From: Neodiprion pinetum
Taxonomy: Eukaryota; Arthropoda; Insecta; Hymenoptera; Diprionidae
Direction: 5' to 3'
Length of the DNA stretch: 64,000 bases
Assembly (NCBI RefSeq): GCF_021155775.2
Contig: NC_060233.1
Location: forward strand, 32,333,077-32,397,076
Made by a program: the position numbers and the translations under genes. Below are positions 1-10,581 of this stretch, piece after piece. The notes beneath the pieces were generated by a model. The model saw nothing but the letters and a program-made list of their open reading frames with translations. It searched no databases and was not told where the DNA came from. Positions within the stretch are counted from its first letter, which is position 1. Each line of letters opens with the position of its first letter.

Positions 1-2369
1 TCATACATACGGCGACAGAACGCCGAATGAGTCATATATATATGCGTGCGGCCAACGTACGTGGATACAATAATTGTAGAAAGTTATTGTATGGACGATT
101 CCAGGGCCACGGGGGATCGAAAATCCCCAGAGAGTCGCCCTCTCAGCGGGGGCGAGAACGCATCGAGTCCCAACCCTCGTATTACGTAGCACCCCCGTTC
201 GCCCCCCGCCAGCTTTCGAATGTCACTGTCATAAAACGGACAAAGACTCTTACAGAGATGCTGCACTTTTCTAAGAAACAACACTACCGCGTTAGTTATA
301 CTCGTTAACGGCCGCCTCGCGGTTTAGGCCGCGTCATCTTCTCACATTAACGAACCTTGCCCCCAGACGTTGAGGCTAAACCTGCGACGAACGAATGTGT
401 TAACTTCTCCCCTTTGACCTCTGCTCTCCTCAGACAATTCCTGTTGCGTGGAAAAAAAAAGATACAGTAGAAAATGGCCGGATGGAAATTGAATTTTTTA
501 TTTTCAATTTCGCTGATCAGCTCGGGTTTCATCCGAATTTTCTGCGAAAATAATTCGGAAGTATATATATATATATATATGTATACATATCTTGTCCCCG
601 GAGGGGGTTTCATCAATAATTTTACGAACGTTGTGAAAGTTTTTCCAATTATTTCACCGGCACCTATTTTACACGGATGATTGACTAATTTTCATTCCAT
701 CCCACGCCATTCAGATCGAGAACGAGTTTTTTTCATCATCCGATACGTTGGAAATTGCCATCAGACTACTCAAACAGAATTCTACTAAGAAATTAGCTGT
801 TATTCTTTCGCGATGAAGGATCCAAATTAGTCCTGCTCACAAACGTATATATAATACGTATACCTACACATAAGATAATCAACATTGTTCGATGAGGGAT
901 GAAAAAACGGCTCTGATCGGTTATCAGTCGTAGAAATATACAAAACGTACCGAGACTCCCGCCTCTTAAATTCATCTACGCGTAAACGAGTGGAGTAATT
1001 ACGAACTTGAGAACATGTAAATTGAGTATCGCACCCCCAGCAAAACGTAACTCGTGAACGCGCATCAGCAAGAGCGTGATGCAAACAGTCCGAGCAATTA
1101 AACGAGTCCTCGGTACAGTTTGAATTAACCGATTCAATAAGTCGCGTAGCGGTCCTCTCAACACTCAGCTGCAGGTTCGTCAAAGAGGTCGCGACGGCGG
1201 GTTGAAAGTATAAAACGAGTAAAAGAAAAGGAAAAGACAAGAAGAAAAAAAAAAAAAAAGATACAGCCTGCAATGAAAAAGTTTCATTTCTTCCGGCTCC
1301 TTTTTTTTTTTCTCTCCTCCGTTTCTACGTCTGGGTCCCTCATGCAACGGAGCATGGGGGTTGGCATCTAGTCCATCATCCGTGCAGCGGCTGCGGCGGC
1401 GGAGGCGGCGGCTCTGTCGCATGTATAGCCGCGGGTGAACCTCTCATTGATTTTTTTTTTCACTGCCTGGGAAGTGTACGGGGACAGCTGTGGTTAGCCC
1501 TGGATCACTGGAGAATTTCTTAGCTTATATGGCCACGCGTCGTTATACGCACATAGTCGCGTAAACGGCTGCCGACGATTATTTCATTGGTCACGACAAT
1601 TTCCGGTCCCATTATTGCGCAGCCCGCGGGTATTGGGGAGTTGCGAAACGTACGTTTTATTCATACCCCCTCGTCTCAACCCCACATCCTTGATACTTCG
1701 CGGTTCGTAATCCCCGTATATGTATAGGTATATACAACTCTTATACGAGTACCAAGTTTCGGTATAATTGATTGTAAACTCGAACTCTCTCGTTAAATTC
1801 TTTTTTATGCCTGCTCTTGGCTCTTCTTATTTTTGGTCATTTATTTTTCCTCTTTTTTTTTTTTTGCCACTCTATTTTCCACCGTTATATCATACACGTC
1901 GGGATAAACGGGAAATTTTTTTACCGTAATAAAACTTTTCCAACATCCTCCGATTATATTGTTATACCTACCTAGATACTTTTCGCAAGCGATTTATCGC
2001 CTGCATTATTCGGTAAACGCTGCGCCGTAAACTTGTCGGCTCGATATTAAAACTATTTGGCTAGGTATATACATAGATTTTTGATAGCGTATATTATTGT
2101 ACATATGTAAGGCAATAAATAAGGGATTTCTGAAGAGAAGAGAGGCGCGGAATTAATGAAATATTTTCTCGTCTCTATACGCTGAAACTCCAGTTACCTA
2201 TTTTCTTCTCTTGTTTTTCATGCATGCTACATACCGTTGAATGATTCATTGAAAATCGCTTCGTTTTTTTTTTTTTTGTGATTCAATCGTTTCCGCCAGA
2301 CAGATAATTGGTTTTACAAACGATAGGCACTTATTATTATTTTAGTTTGATTTTCTGTTATTGTATACA
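1..2369. other. Non-coding region upstream of the retrotransposon
   Basis: I recognise no gene here. The short open frames on both strands have no domain-like content and sit over T/A tracts and TA repeats. GC-rich patches occur near 110-215 and 1375-1435, the latter with CGG-rich runs, and could mark an upstream promoter or untranslated exon of the cadherin, but nothing in the sequence proves this. Confidence 0.5.
2366..2369. repeat. Target-site duplication, left copy
   Basis: TACA directly precedes the TGTAACG terminus and is repeated at 9964-9967. Confidence 0.85.
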
Positions 2370-3332
2370 TGTAACGGTTTTTTTTTTTTGAGGTTCAACC
2401 GATACGTTTTGATTTTATGTTATATTAGAAATCTACATATATTCAATAAACAAAATACATTAAATCAGGAGGAAACAATGTAGAACACAGATTATTTGAG
2501 TTTTGGTATAACCTTTTAAAAGAACAGGCAATCATAGAAAATCTCATTCACTCTTTCATTCACACGTTAAAATTACTCAATGCGATTACCGACGTTTTGT
2601 ATATAATTATTCTGGTAAAATTTTTGTACCATATTAACGAAAGACTGGCTCTCTTTTCCTTTATGGTTCAAATTTAAAAATGATTCTAGTGAAAGAATGA
2701 ATCTACTGACAAAGGACTCTAAATTATGGTGAGATTACAATAAAGTTAACAGACGAAGATATAAAATACTGACTTAAGAAGGCTATTACAGATTTGTGGC
2801 ACAATCCACCTACAAATCAGTAATGAAAAGATGACTTAGCTCGGAATATCTCTGATGAAGAGAGGTGGCCTAACGGCTCCGTAGATGATCATGGATGTTG
2901 AAGTTCTTTGATATTCCTTTTATAGAATCGGTCTTCACCGATTATACTGCGTGGTCGTTCGTCGATCAGATATTTGGATTTGTTCTTTAGGCTCACAGGC
3001 TCCGAAAGATTGGGATTGCGTTGGGTTACACTTCTTGTATGAATCGTCGTCTCAAATTTTTTTTTTTTTTTTTTGGCTTGTTTTGTTTTCCCAAATGTTA
3101 ACGAAATTATAAGAATGTGAATATGACAGGACTAGACTTTATATCGACCGTTCGCTTCGACCCCGGCTCGCAGAGAGAGAGAGTTACACTTATTTCACCG
3201 GATAGGTGATCTTGACCGACGTGACACCTAGAGTTAAGCGTTTGCCCTTTATTTTGAAACGTTGTATGTGCTTAAGGCGCGTACATACGAATTACTTTAT
3301 ATTCTATGTGACTCGCATGTAATATCGTTACA
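2370..3332 (-). repeat. 3' LTR of the gypsy element
   Basis: This 963-bp copy repeats 9001-9963 at the same length, including an identical 12-T run near its left edge and an 18-T run further in. It begins and ends with the 7-bp inverted repeat TGTAACG/CGTTACA. Because the element runs on the minus strand, this left-hand copy is the 3' LTR and borders the polypurine tract. Confidence 0.95.
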
Positions 3333-3350
3333 TCACCCCCCCCATTTTCG
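3333..3350 (-). other. Polypurine tract
   Basis: On the minus strand, a purine-rich stretch with eight consecutive G (plus-strand C run at 3336-3343) followed by TGA directly abuts the 3' LTR. This is the position expected for the plus-strand DNA primer of an LTR retroelement. Confidence 0.8.
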
Positions 3351-3646
3351 AGATTGTTGTGAGAACGAAAATATCGAAAATTACTCGTTATCCTATATTT
3401 GCAGTAAAATCTAAAAACCTCTCTTTAAATTACTTCTTACTTATCAATCATTCAATCCATTCATCCTTCATCATTCATCATTAAAATTATCATTTTAAAA
3501 TCTAATCACATTTTCTTTTAGCAAACATTTTGTTTAACTGGACTTACATCTAAAAAATTCTATAATCTATGCATGTTGGACTTATTAGAACATTTGAAGG
3601 ATTCATGACGAGTTTTTCGTGAATTTTCATTACAAAAAATTATCTG

Positions 3647-6600
3647 TTATTTAGCACTTGGATTTGTGGGCTGATAATATTTGCGTAAACTCACACGATT
3701 GAAAGTTCCCAAGTTTTTGTTTTTATTTTTTGTATCTATTAAATTATATGCATTTTCATTAACTTTTTTGTTTATTTTGTACGGACCTTTAAACAAATGG
3801 AAGAATTTGTGTGTTAATTTATCGATAGCGGAGGATGGATATGGTACACGTAGTAAAACTAGATCTCCTTCATTTAAAATTACAGTTGAAATTGATTTTT
3901 GATTCCGGCTTCTATATTCAAAATTTTTCTTCAAGTTTTCTTTGGCTAACAATATTTTAATATCGTGACTATTTTCAATTCTGTCTGGAAATTTTACAAT
4001 TTTTGTTAATTCATCATGCGCTGTTTTATTAAAATGAAGTTCGTATGGAATAAAACCGGTGCTATGGTGTGTTGTTAAATTTAATAATTTTTCGATTTCT
4101 TTGACATATTTTGCCCATCTAGTATGCTTATCATTGCAGAAGGTACGGAAAAATCTCCCCAGTTCTCTCATCACTCGTTCAGTAGGATTGGATTGTGGGT
4201 GTCTAATTGATGAATAGCAAACTTCTACTCCTTGTTTTTCTAATTCGACTTTCCATCTAGCAGCTGTGAATTGAGTTCCATTGTCGGATAGCAATCTTTT
4301 TGGTTTTCCTACGTTTTTAAAGTACTCGTTGATTATTTTATTTAATGCTATTGTTGTAGTAGCTCGTTTTATGGGGTATAACGTAACTAGTTTTGAAAAT
4401 GCATCTATTGCAACTAACAAATATTGGACTCCCCCAATAGATCTCGGCAGAGGGCCATAGAAGTCAATTGTAGTCAATTCGTTCGGGTGATCAGCTGTTA
4501 CCTGCTTGTACTTTCCTTGCATGCTGTAGGATAATGCCTTTGTTCTTTGACATGTGTCACATGCTTGAATACGTTTTTTGATACCTTCTCTCATTTTTCG
4601 CCAGTAATAATATCTGTTAATATATTGGTATGTTTTATATACACCCATATGACCTATTTTTTCATGTACAGAAATTACGAGTAAATCTACTATACTTTGT
4701 GGGATTACTACTCGCCAATTTTGATCGAATTTACTTTTATAAAACAACAAGTCTTCATGTACTTTGTAACAACCATCAGATGAATCTGTATTGCATTTAT
4801 TTATGATATTTTTCAATTCCTCATCTTTTATTTGCAATTGTTTTAAATTTTTCAGGTTTCTTATCAACGTTGGATTCATTTTAATAGTTTGAGATGCGAT
4901 TTTGTTTAGTTCGAGTTCTACATTATCTACTAGCAGTTGGTTTATTTTTGCTATTAGTAACTTGTTACGTTCGTTTGTACTTTGTTTCCCGTTGATATTT
5001 CGGCTGAAAAAATCTGCCACCACATTATCTTTTCCTTTGCAATGCTTGACTGTGAATGTGTACTGTTGTAAGATTACAACCCATCGTGATAATCGTGGAC
5101 TTAAAAACGGTGCTGTATTTATAAAAGTTAATGCTTTATGATCTGTTATTATTTCAAATGGACTTCCAATTAACCAAATTCTAAATTTATCTAATGCATA
5201 CATTATTGCCAGTAATTCCTTTTCCGTAGTTGTGTAATTTAATTCTGCTTTCGACAAACATTTACTTATAAGTGAAATAATTTTATGGTTATCTTCCTCA
5301 TCAATTTGGTACAAAATCGCACTTATTCCAAGATCGCTTGCGTCTGTTTGTACTCTACATATGACGCCAGGTAAATAGTGATTAAGGGTTACACAGTTTA
5401 TAAAACTTTCCTTTATCTCTTTAAATGCTTTCGTATGTTTCTCTGTCCATCTAAACGGTGTATTGTCTGTTAATAAATCTCTCAAGGGCGTGACATAGTT
5501 CGAATATTTTATGCTAAACTGCCGGTAAAAGTTACACGCTCCTAAAAATCGTTGTAAAATCAATTTACTTGTTGGTACTGGAAATTCTCTAATCACCTTG
5601 ATTTTGTCTGGGTTGGGACTAACTCCCTCAGGTGTTATAACGTATCCGAGAAATGCGATTGACTTCTTACAAAAAAGTGACTTATTTAGACGAAGTGTAA
5701 AATTGTGTTTCATTAAACGATCAAATATTAGGCTTAGGTGTTTCATATGAGAATCAAAATCAGTTGAGGTTATTAAAAGATCATCTATATAACAAGTCAG
5801 AAAGGAGGTAAATTCATTACCTAATGCCATATTTAGGGCACGTATGAATCCACTTCCTGCCGTCTTGAGACCAAATGGAATTCTGCAAAAGTGGTATAAA
5901 GTGCCACCGTGTAAAAAAGCTGTATATTGACGTGAATTTCTCTCTAGCGGGATTTGCCAATATCCATGTGTTAGATCAGTAGATGTCATGTATTTTACAC
6001 CATGATATTTTCTCAATAATTCATTTATTGGTGGTGGACATTCGTTATCAGACTCAATTATGTCATTTATATATCTGGCATCTAAACATAACCTCACTCC
6101 ATTCTCCCTCTTTTGTACTATTCGCAATGGATTGCAGTATTGACTATTTGATCTTTCTATAATTCCTGCTTGAAGCATTTTCTTTATCTCTGCATCTACT
6201 GCTTCTCTAAGTTTAAATGGTACCGGGTATGATTTTTTAACGATTGGCTTGTCTTTTAGTAATTTGATAGAGTGTTCATAAATGTTTGTACATCCGGCTT
6301 TCTCTGAAAATAGTTTTTCATATTTAATTAGCAATTTTTCCAGCTCAGCTTTTTGCTCTTCACTTGTACCCATAAGATTATTCGCGATCGACCGGACAGA
6401 TTCGAAAAAGTTTTGATCATTTGTTTGAGATCTTGTTACTTGAATTTGTTCTATTAAAATTGATTCGATATTTTCATCCAATTTATCTTTCAAAAAATTG
6501 TGATCTTCCGATTCTACTGTTTTCTGGCAAACTAAATTCTTTTTGTAAAAATTATGGTCTTGTGATTCTATTGTTTCTGCGTTATTTTGTTCATGTTCGT

Positions 6601-7642
6601 TTACATTTTGAAATACAGATTCATTACATTTTATATTATTTTTTACACACATCAAATTTAGATTTTCTAATTCATTATTTCTCGGATTATCTCTTTGATC
6701 TACCGATGCAATTTTATCAAATTCACTTATTGCTACACATATATTTTCCTTATCTACTAAAATATTTTTATCAATTTCATCATTTTCTACAAAAATATAT
6801 TTTAAATTTATTTCTGTTTCTTCATCAATTTTATTCTCTTCTACACAATCAGATTCATTGTCAATTTGCATCACATTTTCATGTGTTTCTGACATTTTAT
6901 CATCATTATCACATTCAGGATCTTTAGTTGTGATATTTTCAAAAACTGTTTTTATATCTTCATCATCATTTTTATTTTCTTCATTATTATTCTCTTTCTT
7001 TGAATTCTTTTTAAATATTTCTTTACCTATTTTTTCATGTTCTTTTTCTGAATCTTCAGTTCTTAAAATTTTGATATATATTTTCGCGTTTTGTGCAAAT
7101 GAGCTCAACCTTTCCGCAGGTTCCCGGTCGTATGAGAAAAGTGGTGGAGCTATTACTTTACCTTTAATACTAATTGTTTTCTGACCGTAATCTAAAACTA
7201 CTTTATTAATATCAAGCCAATCGTTACCAAAAATCACACTACTAGACAGATGCGGTATAATTAAAAAAGCTGTTGTGATTTTCTGCGATCCCATATGAAC
7301 ATCAACCAAAATTTGTCGCTTAACCGCTGTGGGCTTTTTCCCAATTGCTGGTAAAACTACTACATTTGTAACTGGTAGTTCATTTAAACTATGATTACCT
7401 TTGAGAGATTTATATACTTTTTCAGACATACATGTTACTTGGCTTCCTGAATCAAATAAAGCTACCATTCGATAATTTAACACATTTATTACTACATTTG
7501 GACCCTTCGATAAGTTTTGTTTTACTCTTTCAATTTTTTCTTCAGCATTACCAATTTCGTGCATTAAGTCCTCAACTAAATTTGCATAATCCCAACTCGA
7601 TGTCGGACTTATACACATCGAGCTGTTTATTAGTTTAAATTT
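3647..7642 (-). CDS. pol: Pol polyprotein (protease, RT, RNase H, integrase)
   Basis: This frame encodes the enzymes that copy and integrate the element. It is open from 7642, immediately after an in-frame TAG, to a stop at 3647; the first ATG is at 7618 (1,323 residues from there), but expression as a Gag-Pol fusion by -1 frameshifting is far more likely. Counting from that ATG: an aspartic protease with ALFDSGS near residue 55; a long acidic, Asn/Glu-rich linker at about 190-400; reverse transcriptase with YIDD near 610; RNase H with TEKELLAI near 795; an integrase HHCC zinc-binding segment at about 980-1020; and a D-D-E core at about 1051, 1109 and 1144 (DNG to E spacing 34). A GPY-type segment (FKGPYK) lies near the C terminus. 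No internal stop or frameshift is seen. The length and order fit Ty3/gypsy Pol; the protease-RT linker is unusually long. Confidence 0.95.
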   Translation of the reverse strand, partial: KFKLINSSMCISPTSSWDYANLVEDLMHEIGNAEEKIERVKQNLSKGPNVVINVLNYRMVALFDSGSQVTCMSEKVYKSLKGNHSLNELPVTNVVVLPAIGKKPTAVKRQILVDVHMGSQKITTAFLIIPHLSSSVIFGNDWLDINKVVLDYGQKTISIKGKVIAPPLFSYDREPAERLSSFAQNAKIYIKILRTEDSEKEHEKIGKEIFKKNSKKENNNEENKNDDEDIKTVFENITTKDPECDNDDKMSETHENVMQIDNESDCVEENKIDEETEINLKYIFVENDEIDKNILVDKENICVAISEFDKIASVDQRDNPRNNELENLNLMCVKNNIKCNESVFQNVNEHEQNNAETIESQDHNFYKKNLVCQKTVESEDHNFLKDKLDENIESILIEQIQVTRSQTNDQNFFESVRSIANNLMGTSEEQKAELEKLLIKYEKLFSEKAGCTNIYEHSIKLLKDKPIVKKSYPVPFKLREAVDAEIKKMLQAGIIERSNSQYCNPLRIVQKRENGVRLCLDARYINDIIESDNECPPPINELLRKYHGVKYMTSTDLTHGYWQIPLERNSRQYTAFLHGGTLYHFCRIPFGLKTAGSGFIRALNMALGNEFTSFLTCYIDDLLITSTDFDSHMKHLSLIFDRLMKHNFTLRLNKSLFCKKSIAFLGYVITPEGVSPNPDKIKVIREFPVPTSKLILQRFLGACNFYRQFSIKYSNYVTPLRDLLTDNTPFRWTEKHTKAFKEIKESFINCVTLNHYLPGVICRVQTDASDLGISAILYQIDEEDNHKIISLISKCLSKAELNYTTTEKELLAIMYALDKFRIWLIGSPFEIITDHKALTFINTAPFLSPRLSRWVVILQQYTFTVKHCKGKDNVVADFFSRNINGKQSTNERNKLLIAKINQLLVDNVELELNKIASQTIKMNPTLIRNLKNLKQLQIKDEELKNIINKCNTDSSDGCYKVHEDLLFYKSKFDQNWRVVIPQSIVDLLVISVHEKIGHMGVYKTYQYINRYYYWRKMREGIKKRIQACDTCQRTKALSYSMQGKYKQVTADHPNELTTIDFYGPLPRSIGGVQYLLVAIDAFSKLVTLYPIKRATTTIALNKIINEYFKNVGKPKRLLSDNGTQFTAARWKVELEKQGVEVCYSSIRHPQSNPTERVMRELGRFFRTFCNDKHTRWAKYVKEIEKLLNLTTHHSTGFIPYELHFNKTAHDELTKIVKFPDRIENSHDIKILLAKENLKKNFEYRSRNQKSISTVILNEGDLVLLRVPYPSSAIDKLTHKFFHLFKGPYKINKKVNENAYNLIDTKNKNKNLGTFNRVSLRKYYQPTNPSAK
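7593..7642 (-). promoter_or_regulatory. -1 ribosomal frameshift signal at the gag-pol junction
   Basis: On the minus strand the last gag codons read AAT TTA AAC TAA, preceded by A. This gives two overlapping X XXY YYZ heptamers in the gag frame, A AAT TTA and T TTA AAC (7633-7642). After a 7-nt spacer that contains the gag stop codon, an 11-bp stem forms between 7615-7625 and 7593-7603, with one G-U pair and an 11-nt loop. The pol frame opens exactly at the slippery site (a TAG precedes it) and lies in the -1 frame. Heptamer, spacer and stem all match the known design of -1 programmed frameshifting. I did not test for a pseudoknot. Confidence 0.88.
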
Positions 7643-8844
7643 CTATTTGGACTGGTTTGTAAATTATTGGTGTTAGTTTGCATTTGAGTTTGTAATGACT
7701 GTATCTGATTATTGGTTCCTGAGAAATAAGGTGGTGGATAATTGACGTTTGGTAAATTCATTTGGTTGCTTGTTGATGTTTGAACTTGCGGTTGATATTG
7801 CCATGGTGATAAGTTTGTACCAAATTGAGGATTTTGATAAAAGTTGTTTGCAGCATTTGGATAATTTTGTTGCCTACTTGTATTATTTATCTGTTGCTGT
7901 TGTTTATGTTGAATTTGCATGTTGTTTACATTATTCACTTGATTGTTGTTACTTTGATTTTGATATTTGTGTTTATTATTGTTTCTTTCTTCATAATTTA
8001 CATCTAATTGCGATAAAGCTTGTTCTATTATTTTTGTATCCGCCATATTCACAGTTGCTAGAGTATCACGAATTTTATATGGTAATTGTTGGATAATGGT
8101 ATAGTTTATTTCGAACTGGTCTAGTTTCGGTAATAGGTATTTTGCTTCCTTAAGCTGTTTAAAAAAATATGTTTGAAGTGAACCATCCTGTTGATTATAC
8201 CTTCTTGAACTCCACCTTGTTTTGACTTTAACTTGGATTGGAATGGAATAAAATTTATTTTTAAAGGCTTCTTTAAAATCATTATACGTGTTGATAGTTT
8301 CTTTACTCGCTTCCCACCATATTTTTGCTCTACCTGATAATTTACTTTCGACTATCGACAATTTACACTCTTCCTTCACACATTTTAACCTGAAATAATT
8401 TTCCAAATTTTCCAAATATTCAATAGGATTTATAACTTCTTCATCTGTAAACTCGGGAGCTTTGGCATCAATGTGACTTCGTTGCAAACTTACTATTAAC
8501 TCACTCACCGATATTTGATCGTTATTGGTAACTGGTTGTTGAACTGGATTCTGTATCTGTTGAAGAGCCTGTCTTTGTTGTTCGTTCTGGAGCTTCAACA
8601 ATGCGACTTCGTTTGCCAGCTGTGCGTTAGTTGCTTGTTGTGCCTGTAGCTGTTCAATCGCATTTCGTAAACCCGCGAAACTCGCCATTTCCTCCTTCAA
8701 ACGCTCCAGTTCTCCCTCCATCTCGCCTGTATTATTTCGTATTTGACTATTGCCTGCTTTTGATATGTCAGGTTCTGACCTCCTTGGTTTATTTGTGATC
8801 CTTGACCTAGTTTTAACAGGTGTTCTTTTAATCGTTGGTGCCAT
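7630..8844 (-). CDS. gag: Gag capsid polyprotein
   Basis: Gag is the structural protein that assembles the cytoplasmic particle in which reverse transcription occurs. The 404-residue frame starts at the first ATG after the 5' LTR and primer-binding site and ends in TAA at 7630-7632. The N terminus is basic; about residues 40-105 form a Glu/Leu/Gln-rich predicted coiled coil; a capsid-like part follows at about 130-280, with a segment around WWEASKETINTYNDFKEAFKN resembling the retrotransposon gag family. The last 120 residues are rich in Asn and Gln. I find no CCHC zinc knuckle, which most insect gypsy Gag proteins carry. Its last codons form the slippery site for entry into pol, and the two frames overlap by 13 nt. 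Confidence 0.9.
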   Translation of the reverse strand: MAPTIKRTPVKTRSRITNKPRRSEPDISKAGNSQIRNNTGEMEGELERLKEEMASFAGLRNAIEQLQAQQATNAQLANEVALLKLQNEQQRQALQQIQNPVQQPVTNNDQISVSELIVSLQRSHIDAKAPEFTDEEVINPIEYLENLENYFRLKCVKEECKLSIVESKLSGRAKIWWEASKETINTYNDFKEAFKNKFYSIPIQVKVKTRWSSRRYNQQDGSLQTYFFKQLKEAKYLLPKLDQFEINYTIIQQLPYKIRDTLATVNMADTKIIEQALSQLDVNYEERNNNKHKYQNQSNNNQVNNVNNMQIQHKQQQQINNTSRQQNYPNAANNFYQNPQFGTNLSPWQYQPQVQTSTSNQMNLPNVNYPPPYFSGTNNQIQSLQTQMQTNTNNLQTSPNRNLN

Positions 8845-8980
8845 GTACTTTTGAAATTCTTATATTTCTATTTATCGCGTAATATATGTTTCTTACAATT
8901 ACTACCTAAGGTCAATCATACAAACATTCAACGACCAAGTTTCAAATTTAATCCTATGTTTACTTTCTTTATGTCTAAAC

Positions 8981-8998
8981 TTTATGTTCGGGCGCCAT
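8981..8998 (-). other. tRNA primer-binding site
   Basis: Two bases inside the 5' LTR the element reads TGGCGCCCGAACATAAAG. The leading TGG, complementary to a tRNA CCA end, and this position are typical of an LTR-element primer-binding site. The first 13 bases look like a lysine-tRNA-type site; the tRNA identity is a guess until compared with the host tRNAs. Confidence 0.75.
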
Positions 8999-9000
8999 TT

Positions 9001-9963
9001 TGTAACGGTTTTTTTTTTTTGAGGTTCAACCGATACGTTTTGATTTTATGTTATATTAGAAATCTACATATATTCAATAAACAAAATACATTAAATCAGG
9101 AGGAAACAATGTAGAACACAGATTATTTGAGTTTTGGTATAACCTTTTAAAAGAACAGGCAATCATAGAAAATCTCATTCACTCTTTCATTCACACGTTA
9201 AAATTACTCAATGCGATTACCGACGTTTTGTATATAATTATTCTGGTAAAATTTTTGTACCATATTAACGAAAGACTGGCTCTCTTTTCCTTTATGGTTC
9301 AAATTTAAAAATGATTCTAGTGAAAGAATGAATCTACTGACAAAGGACTCTAAATTATGGTGAGATTACAATAAAGTTAACAGACGAAGATATAAAATAC
9401 TGACTTAAGAAGGCTATTACAGATTTGTGGCACAATCCACCTACAAATCAGTAATGAAAAGATGACTTAGCTCGGAATATCTCTGATGAAGAGAGGTGGC
9501 CTAACGGCTCCGTAGATGATCATGGATGTTGAAGTTCTTTGATATTCCTTTTATAGAATCGGTCTTCACCGATTATACTGCGTGGTCGTTCGTCGATCAG
9601 ATATTTGGATTTGTTCTTTAGGCTCACAGGCTCCGAAAGATTGGGATTGCGTTGGGTTACACTTCTTGTATGAATCGTCGTCTCAAATTTTTTTTTTTTT
9701 TTTTTGGCTTGTTTTGTTTTCCCAAATGTTAACGAAATTATAAGAATGTGAATATGACAGGACTAGACTTTATATCGACCGTTCGCTTCGACCCCGGCTC
9801 GCAGAGAGAGAGAGTTACACTTATTTCACCGGATAGGTGATCTTGACCGACGTGACACCTAGAGTTAAGCGTTTGCCCTTTATTTTGAAACGTTGTATGT
9901 GCTTAAGGCGCGTACATACGAATTACTTTATATTCTATGTGACTCGCATGTAATATCGTTACA
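9001..9963 (-). repeat. 5' LTR of the gypsy element, with likely promoter
   Basis: This 963-bp repeat has the same sequence as 2370-3332 wherever I compared blocks. In element orientation it starts TGTAACGATATTA and ends CCGTTACA. A TATAAAG sequence at 9768-9774 (minus strand), about 190 nt into the LTR, is a candidate TATA box; a GA-rich stretch lies just upstream of it. Transcription would run leftward, away from the cadherin gene. Confidence 0.93.
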
Positions 9964-9967
9964 TACA
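9964..9967. repeat. Target-site duplication, right copy
   Basis: TACA directly follows the CGTTACA terminus and matches 2366-2369. Confidence 0.85.
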
Positions 9968-10532
9968 TAACTTTTCAGATCCTCATGCAGGAGCCAATTA
10001 CTTTATTTCGTGTACTATTTTATTATTTCATTTCGATTATTGAATGGGAAAAAATCTGCTAGTTATAAATCACTTCGCAAAGACATTAGTGAGAAATAAT
10101 CACGGGATGAGCGTATCTGTAAACAATTTTCTGGAAAGATACTGCAGATTGCGGTGAATATTTAATTCGTAAAATATATAGCGAAGTCTGTTGATTAGCA
10201 AGCTGCATGTGTATAATATAAGCCGGTAGATAATAGTTTATGCACAGACGAATGTTCATCTTGTATTGATAACATCTGGACGGTGAGAGTAATTTACGAT
10301 TTGAACGGCAATCACCGTAGTAACAGACAAGAATAAATAATCGAGTTGTTAGCGTGGGCGGATTGATGACCAGTGATTACGTTGATGCGGTTCGAGTCTG
10401 CAGGCCGTCGTGGAATCGGGTTATCCATCAATCGTAAAGCGTTAATCAGTCCATGCCAAAGGACGATAAAATAACCAAGGAGTAAGTATATGAGGGTATT
10501 TCAGCGAGATGAGGGATGCTGTAGGTGGTGCA

Positions 10533-10534
<2 letters not shown>

Positions 10535-10579
<45 letters not shown>
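10535..10579. repeat. (AG)n microsatellite
   Basis: About 22 uninterrupted AG dinucleotides. Confidence 0.95.

Positions 10580-10581
<2 letters not shown>

Larger units (their letters stand above)
2370..9963 (-). mobile_element. Full-length Ty3/gypsy-type LTR retrotransposon
   Basis: A 7,594-bp element in minus orientation has two 963-bp direct repeats bounded by TGTAACG...CGTTACA and flanked on both sides by TACA, a 4-bp target duplication as expected for Ty3/gypsy. Inside, in element order, lie a primer-binding site, gag, pol (protease, reverse transcriptase, RNase H, integrase, in the gypsy order) and a G-rich polypurine tract. There is no third open frame, so no envelope gene. Both frames are intact and I saw no difference between the LTRs in the blocks compared, which implies a recent insertion. 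The element lies about 4.6 kb upstream of the cadherin's first coding exon and on the opposite strand. The class assignment is secure; the clade within Ty3/gypsy is not. Confidence 0.95.

Noticed and set aside
112..128. Small perfect hairpin GGGGAT-CGAAA-ATCCCC
   Set aside because: A 6-bp stem of this size is expected by chance, and nothing around it suggests a terminator or structured RNA.
827..1273. 148-codon minus-strand frame with a hydrophobic start and several cysteines
   Set aside because: The hydrophobic start comes from a poly-A/T tract, there is no recognised domain or splice structure, and overlapping frames on the same strand are equally open.
6421..6927. 168-codon plus-strand frame opposite pol
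   Set aside because: Antisense shadow of the acidic, low-complexity part of pol; the leucine/phenylalanine-rich product is an artefact of that composition.
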